A stretch of 64,000 bases of DNA from contig JAQGDQ010000528.1 of NCBI GenBank assembly GCA_030141605.1, positions 1 to 64,000 on the forward strand, written 5' to 3'. This document shows positions 53,185 to 64,000 of this stretch, piece by piece. The DNA comes from Tubiluchus corallicola (lineage: Eukaryota > Priapulida > Priapulimorpha > Priapulimorphida > Tubiluchidae). A model generated the notes under the pieces. That model was not told the origin of the DNA and did not search any database. It saw only the letters and a list, made by a program, of their open reading frames with translations. Position 1 is the stretch's first letter. The number at the start of each line of letters is the position of its first letter. Both the position numbers and the translations under genes were made by a program.

Positions 53185-54151
53185 GTGGGTTAAAATGTTA
53201 AATTCACTTTTAGAAAAAACATTAATCTCAGAGATTTGGTTGCATTTGGGTTACATTACGCTGCTAAAGATTTTGTTCCTAGGCCATATTGGCACGTTTT
53301 AGATCAGAACAATAAAAAAATGATATGTCCAGACCACAATCACTATGTTGTTCCAAAATTTTCTTGCTTAACAATGTCATTACGTCATCTAACAGCTTCG
53401 TGTTCAACATGTTGTTACATTAACCAACATTTCATTGCTTAACATGTCGTTATCTTTAGCCTTACTGTCCAGCATTGTGAAATTCGACATGTTGTTGCCT
53501 TGCCCACTATTTTCAAGGTCAACATGTCGTTACTTCGTCCAACATTTTCGTTGCTTGATATGTTGTTACCTTTTCGTTCTAACCTTATCATGTTTAACTT
53601 GTTTTTATTTTATGTAGCATTTTCACGCTTGACGGGCTGCCATCTTATCCAGAATTTGCATGCTTAATACGATTTTGTTTTACCCAGCATTTTCGTATTG
53701 AACATGACATTGCTCTATTCAACATTTTCGTGTTTGACATATTGAAATCTTATACATGGGAAGCATTCTTCATGCTTCATATGGTTGAAGGTAGTAGTAA
53801 CCTTCCTTTCTTTGCTTTTACAATCAACGTTTTTTTTGCTGTAATCATGTCAGACGGATTATCACGCAGTTTTTGAATTTTAACGATTATTTTTGATCAT
53901 TTCTAGACAACAAGTTCGTGTGTAACTGCAGTATGGTCTGGCTGATAGAAGAAAGTTATCGTAAGAATGTCTTCGATTGTTTTCAGCCATTAAAGAAACA
54001 CACGGAAAATCCAATCAAACGGGATGAATTTGGCTGCCATCAAATTGGATATTTAAAAATCTCAAACGGAAACACACTTAGGAATTTGTTTATTTATCAT
54101 CTATTTAGTTTTCTTTTAGCAATTTTATCTTTTAGCTGTTGGATATATTAG
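52473..54151 (+). CDS. Small secreted or anchored leucine-rich-repeat protein, two exons
   Basis: Exons 52473-53184 and 53907-54151 join in phase 1 to give up to 318 residues. Seen: a hydrophobic N-terminus, a Cys-containing N-cap (HCGRVLKTCFY, CRMRC), and several diverged leucine-rich repeats (for example LRLLWNRELETIHERAFNKM). The junction reconstitutes an LxxNxF turn, and the C-terminal cap follows with CNCSMVWL plus two further cysteines. This is the classical LRRCT pattern CxCx..Cx..C. The protein ends in a hydrophobic stretch of about 18 residues just before the stop, fitting a GPI signal or membrane tail. Such proteins usually act extracellularly in binding or adhesion. The start is uncertain: Met codons at 52473, 52497 and about 52548 are possible, and the last gives the neatest signal peptide. 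Confidence 0.82.
53907..54151 (+). CDS. LRR protein exon 2 (LRRCT cap and hydrophobic tail)
   Basis: The acceptor ttctag ends at 53906. The first two bases complete a GAC (Asp) codon, then NKFVCNCSMVWL begins the cysteine cap. Stop at 54149-54151. An aataaa signal lies at 54482-54487, about 330 bases downstream. Confidence 0.82.
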
Positions 54152-54154
54152 TTT

Positions 54155-54935
54155 GTATGCGAAAAGGAAATTTATAGGATCACGGGTTTCTTTCTGGACG
54201 TTGTTTATTTGTAGATTTTCCTGTCCAAGTGTAGTTGGTGCAATTCGCATTAGCAAATATCAATAACTGAATCCAAGTTACTTTGTGAATAGAATTTTCT
54301 GTTTTTTCTTCTAGGCCGCGTGCAGACATTTAAAAATTGCATGCTCAAAGGCTTGCATGACTTTTGTTTGTTAACAATTTTCGTAGTTCACAAATCACAT
54401 AAGTAAAAAAAAATACAATTAGTTTATTTTTAAATAACACAAAAATAATTGTGCAGTATCTCTAGGACCGCAGACCACAAAAATAAATGGGCAATGTGAA
54501 AAATCCCTTGAACAGCAAACAAAGTGGTTAAATAGAAACTGGTTAGATAAGGTATAAAGCTTTTTCTGCAGTTATCTTTATTTTAACAAATTCACACTAA
54601 CTCTCAAAATTATGGTACACTAACCCCAGCGCTTTGAATACTTTTAGAACTTATGTTCAGTTAAAGCAAGGAGACATAAGTTTTTAATTTTCTTATATTC
54701 TAGTCTCAGTGCATTTTCTTTAAGGGGAATACACACAGAATATAATGCATGTAATACTGAGTAATTATAGTTTAAATATATTGTAAGTTTATATAGCTAA
54801 ACAAGTGCTCATGGCTGCCACATTCGACGATTATAGTTCACAAACAGTTCGCGGTTCCACATTTTAAAATAACGAGATTGTATAATTCGTACAGAGTTGA
54901 CAATAATTAGTAGATGATTGTTATTCACAAGTTCC
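54155..54935. other. 3' flank of the LRR gene
   Basis: Contains the likely 3' UTR and poly(A) signal; otherwise AT-rich and non-coding. Confidence 0.45.
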
Positions 54936-54949
54936 ACACCACTTCAAGC

Positions 54950-55645
54950 TCAAAGTGCACAGCAAAAAATCAAAACTGCACAGCGAAAATTTAAAAGTGC
55001 ATAGCAAAAAATCAAAAGTGCACAGCAAAAAATCAAAAGTTTAAAGCAAAAAACAAAAGTGCACAGCAAAAAATCAAAAGTGCACCACAAAAAATCAAAA
55101 ATGCATAGCAAAAAATCAAAAGTGCACGGCAAAAAACAAAAATGCACAGCGAAAAATTAAAAGTGCACAGCAAAAAATCAAAAGTGCACAGCGAAAAATT
55201 AAAAGTGCACAGCAAAAAATCAAAAGTGCACAGCGAAAAATTAAAAGTGCACAGCAAAAAATCAAAAGTGCATAGCAAAAAATCAAAAGTGCACAGCAAA
55301 AAATCAAAAGTTTAAAGCAAAAAACAAAAGTGCACAGCAAAAAATCAAAAGTGCACCACAAAAAATCAAAAATGCATAGCAAAAAATCAAAAGTGCACGG
55401 CAAAAAACAAAAATGCACAGCGAAAAATTAAAAGTGCACAGCAAAAAATCAAAAGTGCACAGCGAAAAATCAAAGTGCACAGCAAAAAATCAAAAGTGCA
55501 CAGCGAAAAAACAAAAGTGCACAGCGAATAAACTAAGTGCACAGCAAAAAATCAAAAGTGTACAGCAAAAAATCAAAGGTGCACAGCAAAAAACAAAAGT
55601 GCACAGCGAAAAATCAAAAGTGCACCAAGAAAAATCAAAAGCACA
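54950..55645. repeat. 21-bp minisatellite with 271-bp super-repeat
   Basis: The array units vary (cagcaaaa, cagcgaaaa, caccacaaaa, gtttaaagc). A block with the distinctive order gtttaaagc, caccac, atgcatagc, cacggc occurs at about 55040-55165 and again 271 bp later (55311-55436) almost unchanged, so some 13 units were duplicated together. Confidence 0.92.
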
Positions 55646-55667
55646 AAATGTTAACCTATTTATGTAG

Positions 55668-55752
55668 AATAGTGCAGGTCTTTCTAATTTTAATAATATT
55701 ATTATATAGTATTAATAATAATATTAACATTAGAACGACCTGCACTATCTTA
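55668..55752. repeat. Short hairpin element (MITE-like)
   Basis: atagtgcaggtctttctaat pairs with its near-complement attagaacgacctgcactat across an AT-rich centre; arms are about 36 bp with few mismatches. The ends read TAGTGCAGG...CCTGCACTA, so a TA target as in Tc1/mariner-derived MITEs is possible. It lies within the left half of the foldback-like element. Confidence 0.6.
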
Positions 55753-56365
55753 ATACATTGCTGAAGTGCATGTAGCTTGAGGGAGACGTAAATTCTGTTG
55801 CGCGAGTAGCAAAATACTAAAATTCTGCTAAACAAATTAATTCATAGCCATTTTTAACTACCGGAAGACTTGGATCGCTTTTCTGAGCAAAGTTCCGATG
55901 AATGAGCTACTAAGATGTTAAACTACGGTTGCCACTCTCAAAAACTGAGAGTCAGTAGGTCGGTCAATTGTCACTAGTGAATAAGTAGCTTAGAAAGATA
56001 GTTAATAAATGAGTCAGCAGCATTATTTTTATTATTAGAAACTTAGCAGAGCGTCTAAAATTTAAGTTATTAAAAGTTTAACTAGCAGAATTTTGGTATT
56101 TGACTATTCGCGCAACAGAGTTTACCTCTCCCTCATGCCACATTCACACTCCACTACTGTTATAAACATTAAAGGCACCTTCACCTTTCTACATACAATG
56201 GTTAACATTTAGTGCTTTTGATTTTTTGTGCAATTTTCACAGTTCTGTGTTTACTTTTGACTTTTCGCAGTTTACTTTTGACTTTTCGCAGTTTACTTTT
56301 GACTTTTCGCAGTTTACTTTTGATTTTTCGCTGTTCACTATTAATTTTTTGCTGTTCACTCTTTA

Positions 56366-56984
56366 TATTTTAGTGCAGTAATTGTTTTCTAATGGTGTAA
56401 AAATAATTTGCTGGTGACGTCGTCTGTAGCAGTTATCAATATTAACTGGCTGCTGGCGCCACCTGTAGCACTGTGTACTAAATAAATTTGTGGCAAGTGG
56501 AATTTTTATAAAACTACTCATACATAATAGATTAATTTTTTAAAGAGACTTCACTAATTGTAAGAATTTCACTAATTAAGCCACCCGTGGATTTTGGATT
56601 TATACAGATTTTCTGAGCTCTAAAACCCCTAAAAAGAATTAACATGGTAATAAATTATTTGATTCTTGGAGAGTTGAAGAAAGGTGGGCGATGACAAAAG
56701 TAATAAAGTAATATAGAAAGTAAAATGTTCTTAATTAAAGTGTTATTAGGGCATTGCAGTAAAATCATTTGTTAGCCAGAGTCATACTCTACAGGAAACC
56801 ACACCAAGAGATCGTTGTTGTCTAGTACCTCCTGGTGAAGAGGTGACATCTTATTTTGTTGTTTATGATTGTTCTAAATGTAACAGATGCCATACTACAG
56901 AACTTGCTGAACTAGTGGTCTTCTCCTCTTTTCACCCCAATTTTGAATGGGAATCCTTGCTGAGGGACAATATAGGTTGCTAAA
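56366..56984. other. Non-coding stretch
   Basis: No exon recognised. Confidence 0.4.
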
Positions 56985-57235
56985 CCAGGCGGTATAGTCT
57001 ACTGGCGATGCGTCTGGGAGTGCGTGAGTTCAATGCTGCACCGGGTCATGCAAAATATGTTAAAAATAGTTTCTGCTGTTGCCCTGCCTGGCTTGGTGTA
57101 AACGTGGGGTAATAATAGTATCAGTTGTAGAATTGTTATTTTCAGTTGGCAGAAAGCTCTTCAAGCTTAATTTAATTGTGAGTCCAGAAGCCGACTATAA
57201 ATAAAGATTAATTTTATTTTTTTACTATTAATATT
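56985..57235 (+). mobile_element. tRNA-derived SINE
   Basis: An A-box match tagtctactgg (56995-57005; consensus TRGYNNANNNG) and a B-box match gttcaatgc (57028-57036; consensus GWTCRANNC) form an internal RNA polymerase III promoter. A tRNA-unrelated body of about 150 bp follows, then an ataaataaagatt end that leads into an (ATT)/(CAT) simple-repeat tail. This layout is typical of SINEs. A flanking target duplication was not identified. Confidence 0.65.
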
Positions 57236-57322
57236 ACTATTACTATTATCATTATCATCATCATCATCGTCGTCGTCGTCGTCATCATCATCATCATCAT
57301 CGTCATCATCATCACCACCATC
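57224..57322. repeat. Compound trinucleotide tract (ATT/ATC/GTC)
   Basis: Runs of att/act, then atc, gtc and atc again, directly after the SINE, probably expanded from its tail. Confidence 0.88.
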
Positions 57323-57697
57323 TACGGTTACAATTTATTAAAATCTGCACTTATATACAATAAGAAATTAAGTACATTAGTTTTTTCGTGGATCTGTGCT
57401 GCGTAAATTTTAGAATTGTGTTTAACTGTAAAAAAGACCTACTCGAAAAACAAAACCTAGATGCAATGACTGACTACACATTATAGCAATGATGCTTGCT
57501 GTTAAGGTCTGTCATGAAATTAATTGTTGCACATTGTCATAGATATGAGGGATTTTACCATAGTGACTGAGCTTTTTTGAGTGGTCTCTGGACACTGGTC
57601 AGACAAAATGACGCTCTGTCAGATAATTGCTACAATAGTGATGCGTGAAGCTTGAAAGTCACAAGACAAAAAAACTGTAGCCATTTGTTATGCAAAT

Positions 57698-57703
57698 TTT
57701 ATT
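57698..57703 (-). terminator. Poly(A) signal AATAAA of the peptide gene
   Basis: tttatt on the plus strand, that is AATAAA on the minus strand, 261 bases after the stop codon of the cysteine-rich peptide gene. It is the first such signal downstream. Confidence 0.5.
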
Positions 57704-57963
57704 TAACACTCAACATGTTTATGACGACTATGTATTAATGCAGCTAGTAAGCTACGGCATTATACTGGTCATTTGTTTGCTGACTGTTACATCGAAAAAA
57801 TTACAGTTTAAAAACTAGCTTTTCTGCTGATGTTTGCAATTACGAAGCTAATTACTACTTTTGTAGCAAATGCATTATAATCACTAGAAATTAAGTCTAC
57901 TAATAATTATCATTTGCACAGCTGATGGCTGATCTCAGGTCCTCATATCCTGGCAGCTGGTAC

Positions 57964-60186
<2,223 letters not shown>

Positions 60187-60290
60187 CGTGATGCCAAAAT
60201 GTTTGTAACCTGCACAAAAAAAATTTCATTGAGTATAGAACTGAATAAAAAACAATTACTGCATACACGTATTAATGGCGTATAGCTAGC

Positions 60291-60298
60291 TTATATAG
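60291..60298 (-). promoter_or_regulatory. TATA box of the peptide gene
   Basis: ctctatataagc on the minus strand: a strong TATATAAG match about 106 bases upstream of the exon 1 ATG. A start site near 60265-60270 would give a leader of about 80 bases. Confidence 0.5.
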
Positions 60299-60464
60299 AG
60301 TCGTAGACGTTCCATGTAACAGTAGTCGAAATTTTGGAACACTTCTCACCCGCCACTCGAGACTATTCTGTAAGTTTTCGATGCTTCTGAATGTCCCACC
60401 CACTCATAGCTACCCACTTCTAGGCCAACATTATTGCGCATTCCTTCTAAAAATTGCTCTTTGC

Positions 60465-60672
60465 CAGTCTGCCAAGAATTCGTCGAGTGCCAAGGTGCTA
60501 AGAACGCCAAGTGGCCAAGACCGCTGAGCTGCCAAGAATGCCAAGTTGGCAAAAACGTCAAGTTACCAAGAAAGCCAAGCTTAAAAGATTGTCATGCTGT
60601 CAGTAATGCCAAGTTGTTAAGAAAACAAAGTTGCCAAAGAAGCCAAGCAGCCAAGGAAGCCAAGTTTCCACA
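60465..60672. repeat. Degenerate gccaag-type tandem repeat
   Basis: Imperfect recurrence of gccaagaa, gccaagtt and gccaagca every 9-19 bases. The 81-codon frame across it is lysine- and cysteine-rich only because of the repeat. Confidence 0.75.
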
Positions 60673-61895
60673 ATCATAAGCGAAAAATTGCCATTTCAAT
60701 TACAAACCGTTTGTACGTTTAGGAAACAGCGTGTACTATTAATAATACTGAGGTGGCACGTAATGTGAGTTTGTAAAGTAAGTTAACGCTAAACTCGAAC
60801 TAAGCTAAGCTAAATTAAGAACTAGCTATGGATGTACTGCTTAGTACAACATCAGAAGGGCCTGTGAAAATACTTTAACGTAAACTTACTTGTACGGAAA
60901 TGAACGAGCTTTCAATCCAAATTCGATTAGGTACAGAACTCTGCATACGTTCTAATCTAAAATTGAATGGCTACAGAATTTAATGGCTCTAAGCCTTATA
61001 TAAATGCTGCTGAATAAAAAAACGCAAAACCTGAATATGTGATCAATTGTGCTACGCCCATACAAATCATGGAATATTAATCATTGGCAACCCTGGATTA
61101 CTAGGCTCCAGATTGTCCAGGCAATCATGTAAGAGGCGATTATAGCTGCCACCTTCAAAATTAAAATCGAATAAATTATCCTACAGGTAGTGCTCCTCTT
61201 CCAGCCAGGTTTGCATTTAAATTTTATTGCTTTCCCTGTTGTTCTTCAACATCAGTAGAGGACAGGGATACGTTTAAGGGCACAAAGATAATCGGATATT
61301 GAGTTTGCCCATAATGCTAAACAAACACTCAACACTTTTTTAATTTATTTTTAGACACAGTGTGTTGCTTAACAGTCATAATTTCAAATCAATTATAAAG
61401 CAGGTTACACATAATAAAGTATGAATTCAGAACGACTATGCTGTGTTTTTCTACGCTACATGTACCTAATAGAATTTATAGGTTAGCTAACTCCGTGGTT
61501 ATGAAAATTGTTATATTGGAACTTGAACTTACAGCCTACAATTATTATCACGAGAGAAACGTAAAGCTGATTACCTCTTGACATAGCACTAATTAAAAAC
61601 TCGCTTGCGCCAATGCTTTTAAGCACAAAATGGTGAAGTTATCGCTAAGCACTGTCTAGCGTCTATAGAGGCAAAAGCAGCAAAAAAAAACAATCGGTCC
61701 CAGCTTTTAAATCGCCAGTGAAGGGCATACTCATCCAGGCATATTCAGATGAAACGTTCAGCGATGACAATGTGTTTTTCGCCGCTTAGCCGATTTATTC
61801 ATTGACTGTGTGAGAGACAAATTCATAAAAAAGCTTGCAACAACTTACAACGAACGATTATAATAAAATACCATGGCAGATTGTGACTAGCCTAC
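60673..61895. other. Non-coding stretch
   Basis: No exon recognised; upstream flank of the peptide gene. Confidence 0.4.
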
Positions 61896-61975
61896 CTGCC
61901 ATTTTGACCTTCGTCCTGAACTGTTCTAACAAAACAATAATAGCAAGTACTGTGATGGCAGAATGCTCATGTGAG
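61896..61975 (-). pseudogene. Frameshifted relic copy of the peptide gene's signal exon
   Basis: The minus strand reads AITVLAIIVLLEQF, closely similar to VITALAIIVIVVGI of exon 1. At DNA level catcacagtacttgctatta matches ttatcaccgcacttgctata. An ATG sits where exon 1 has its start, but about two extra bases put it out of frame with the hydrophobic core. A good donor (caggtaggc, exon end 61896) follows, also in phase 1. It is most simply a dead duplicate of exon 1. No matching exon 2 or 3 was found nearby. Confidence 0.55.
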
Positions 61976-61979
61976 ACCC

Positions 61980-63260
61980 GGGTGAAGAAGATTTAATAAT
62001 CTTAGAATCTTACCTACTATTTAAATAGTACATTGTTAATTAAATAAACTATTATAAATTATTTATATTTTATTTATTTATTTTATCCTATATTTCAGCG
62101 CGCAGATGTAGTCTCAAACCATAAAATCGCAATTATGTACTAAAAAGCTAATTATAAAAACCTGAACTTACAATTTACAAAAATTAAGAAAAGAAACTCG
62201 TTGAAATACTTACTCAAGTTACATAGATTAAAAGTAGGTTAAATTTCTATTCTATTGGCTAAAATTTTGAAGCATAAAAACATCACTACTGTAAATTGCA
62301 TGTTTTAAGAAACCATTAGAAGATTTTAAAACACGACACGACTTTTAAAATTATATGTACATTTAGGCAAAATAACTTTAAAATGAGTAATATCATTTTC
62401 GACATTATATGAGTACTATTGATACTCCTGGAATTCGATCAAGCTAAACACTCTTTAATAACTAAACACTGAACACCAACCTAAATAATAAAATTCTTTA
62501 ATGCAATTTTTAAAATGAAATAATTTAAATCGTAAGAAATGCTTTTTTAATTCGAGGCAGTTAAGATGAACATTTAATAACAACGTCTTTGCTGCAGGCC
62601 TGCATTAAAATCATTCCATTAAAAATCAGTAAGCGTTTTACAAAAACACATAGCACATTAAAAATCTATTTTAGACACGTATGTTGATAAGCAAGTTACA
62701 CGTTATTGCCATCAAGGACAACTGCAAGGACACCACTAGCAGTCTAAGGTCAAACACAATCTACTCTTCAAAATATTGAAAGAGAAAACACAATTTTTTC
62801 AAAAATGAGTAACGTGAAAGAATTATTACCACACAAACACAATTTCACGTTCGCGCCACCAATTCTTCGCTGTTACATGAATTTCGCTGATTGCTAGTTA
62901 GACTGGCACTAGCGCCTGTATTTCGGGAACGGAATACACAAAAACAGGTGCTGTACCTCTCAGTTGAGATGTGTTCATGCTCATGCGGTAAATTTTAAAT
63001 TTGAATTTTTATATTAAGACATGCCTAGTTTTAGTACAACACACTGAATATCTTACAGTAGTACTGTACTTCAATTTTTGCTTTCGCAAACACGTGCTGA
63101 ATATTTTTGCTGTTGAAAATTATGTTAGTTTGTGATGTCATCAATAGTTGGGCTCGCCTGCCGTTAATTAAGTTTTTATTAATCTGTTATTTAATTACCA
63201 GAAACGCTTTTGCAGTCTTGATCGTGTTTAAATGCATACTTTTTATGTGACTTGAAAATG
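61980..63260. other. Non-coding stretch with AT-rich repeat
   Basis: Segment 62035-62098 (ttaattaaataaac, then aaattatttatatttta, ending atatttcag) is similar to 63825-63884, including the terminal pyrimidine-rich cag. No coding exon recognised after the first copy (atg tag). Confidence 0.4.
62795..62890 (+). repeat. Dispersed repeat family, partial copy F
   Basis: Shares gtgaaagaattattaccaca and ttcgctg.tacat with copy C at 29.05 kb; only this 5' part is present. Confidence 0.6.
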
Positions 63261-63289
63261 GGGTTGTATGTGAAGAATTGTCCTGTGTT

Positions 63290-63640
63290 CCTTTATGCAG
63301 AAGTGGCTACCAGTTAATCCAGCAAAAGTGAGAACAAGTGGATATAGAAATAGTTTTATACCGTCAACTGCAGTTCTGTTCAATAGAAAGCTTTTACATT
63401 AATTGATTAATCTTAATTATGAAATGTTTTTGTGTGGAGAACGTATGGTATGTACATTTCAATTTTTATTACAAATTTGCAATTATATATGATTGTACAT
63501 TGTATATGTAATTTTGAAATGTGTGCATTATGTAAATATGCACGTACATATATTGTGTATGTGGTGATTTTTCAAATTAATTTTATTGTAACACTGAAGT
63601 GTATTTTTATGCTTTAAACTTTAATAAATAAATATTAAGT
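63290..63640 (+). mobile_element. Probable LINE 3' end (ORF2 C-terminus and UTR)
   Basis: A frame ending TAA at about 63400-63402 reads KWLPVNPAKVRTSG, then YRNSFIPSTAVLFN. The YxNSFIPSTxxLFN pattern is common at the C-terminus of LINE ORF2 proteins. A TG/AT-rich untranslated region and aataaataaata at about 63622 follow. The alternative reading is a terminal host exon, since ctttatgcag just before it could act as an acceptor. Confidence 0.4.
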
Positions 63641-63884
63641 CTACCTTTTTATACTCGTTTTAACTCACATTTCAAGCTGGTACCAACTGTCAGTAATGTG
63701 GATTTTTGTGGGCTAATCTTTAAATATGAAATTCTGCACCACTAGTGGTGCTCTAGCAACGTGAATAGATCTTCCCAAGTTTACAAAGTAAACAGTCGGA
63801 ATCGGCAAGTCGAATAAAATCCATTATTAATTAAGTAAATTAATATAAATTATTTATATTTATTTATTTTAATCTTTATTTCAG

Positions 63885-64000
63885 CTCGTACTACTGAGCC
63901 TTTCGTATCTACTGTTGTAGCACAAATTATTTAATAATGGACGCCTTGCATCGTCAAGAAATAATTTCTGTGATTGTAAATGAACTACAGCAGTTTTTCA
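63885..64000 (+). CDS. Possible first coding exon, cut by the window edge
   Basis: A strong acceptor-like tract (attttaatctttatttcag, AG ending at 63884) precedes a short leader and ATG at 63937-63939. The frame then stays open for the remaining 21 codons (MDALHRQEIISVIVNELQQF). No family is recognised and the window ends before any domain appears. The similar tract at 62.1 kb is followed by an immediate stop, so this could be part of a repeat. Confidence 0.3.

Larger units (their letters stand above)
54945..56365. mobile_element. Foldback-like element with tandem-repeat arms
   Basis: The left arm (54950-55645) is about 33 copies of a 21-bp unit (agtgcacagcaaaaaatcaa). The right outer arm (about 56214-56360) has related 21-bp units in reverse orientation (tttacttttgacttttcgc). 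Between them the inverted symmetry continues. Left 55632-55665 (caaaagcacaaaatgttaac...tatgtagaa) pairs with right 56185-56228, and left 55768-55835 (gagggaga, ctctgttgcgcga-type, aaaattctgcta) pairs with right 56085-56145. Long inverted arms made of short tandem repeats around a unique core are the hallmark of foldback (FB-type) transposons. No coding capacity seen. Confidence 0.6.

Noticed and set aside
54950-55667. Overlapping Cys/Phe/Leu and Lys-rich frames
   Set aside because: They come from the 21-bp repeat; frames on both strands are open.
60434-60679. 81-codon Lys/Cys-containing frame upstream of the peptide gene
   Set aside because: It follows the degenerate gccaag repeat; there is no signal peptide.

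Overview
This is AT-rich nuclear DNA from an animal, most likely an invertebrate. The real genes are split by GT-AG introns, coding DNA is sparse, and most of the window is tandem repeats, decayed retrotransposons, hAT-type DNA transposon remnants and one dispersed repeat family. The peptide gene (defensin-like, eight cysteines in its last exon) and the Golgi-type carbohydrate sulfotransferase fit an invertebrate. I cannot name the species or phylum from sequence alone.

Region 1-42 kb holds no convincing complete gene. It carries a string of unrelated minisatellites (units of 29, about 32, 62, 35, 22, 26, 60, 41 and 27 bp), two GA microsatellites, a pentanucleotide block, a long AT-rich palindrome at 18.2 kb, decayed reverse-transcriptase fragments (5.9, 19.1, 20.6, 22.0 and 38.9-39.2 kb), and a 491-bp hAT-like element with a perfect 8-bp target duplication at 34 kb. 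One short exon candidate near 20.1 kb has a strong splice acceptor but no recognised product.

Region 42.8-49 kb is a two-exon carbohydrate sulfotransferase gene on the minus strand. Exon 1 encodes a type II membrane anchor and exon 2 the whole catalytic domain. Its 5-kb intron collects hAT pieces, a dispersed repeat, a 30-bp minisatellite and a LINE fragment.

Region 52.4-54.2 kb is a two-exon gene on the plus strand for a small secreted or membrane-anchored leucine-rich-repeat protein, with a four-cysteine C-terminal cap and a hydrophobic tail.

Region 54.9-56.4 kb looks like a foldback element: inverted arms whose outer parts are 21-bp tandem repeats. A tRNA-derived SINE follows at 57 kb.

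Region 57.9-60.3 kb is, in my reading, the most interesting locus. Three small exons on the minus strand, all joined in phase 1, encode a signal peptide, a proline/acid-rich linker and a cysteine-rich defensin-like module. A TATA box lies upstream and a poly(A) signal downstream. A frameshifted relic of the signal exon lies 1.7 kb upstream, which suggests a past tandem duplication. The window ends with a LINE 3' end and the possible first coding exon of another plus-strand gene.

All gene models come from reading splice sites, phases and protein motifs by eye. No database search was possible.
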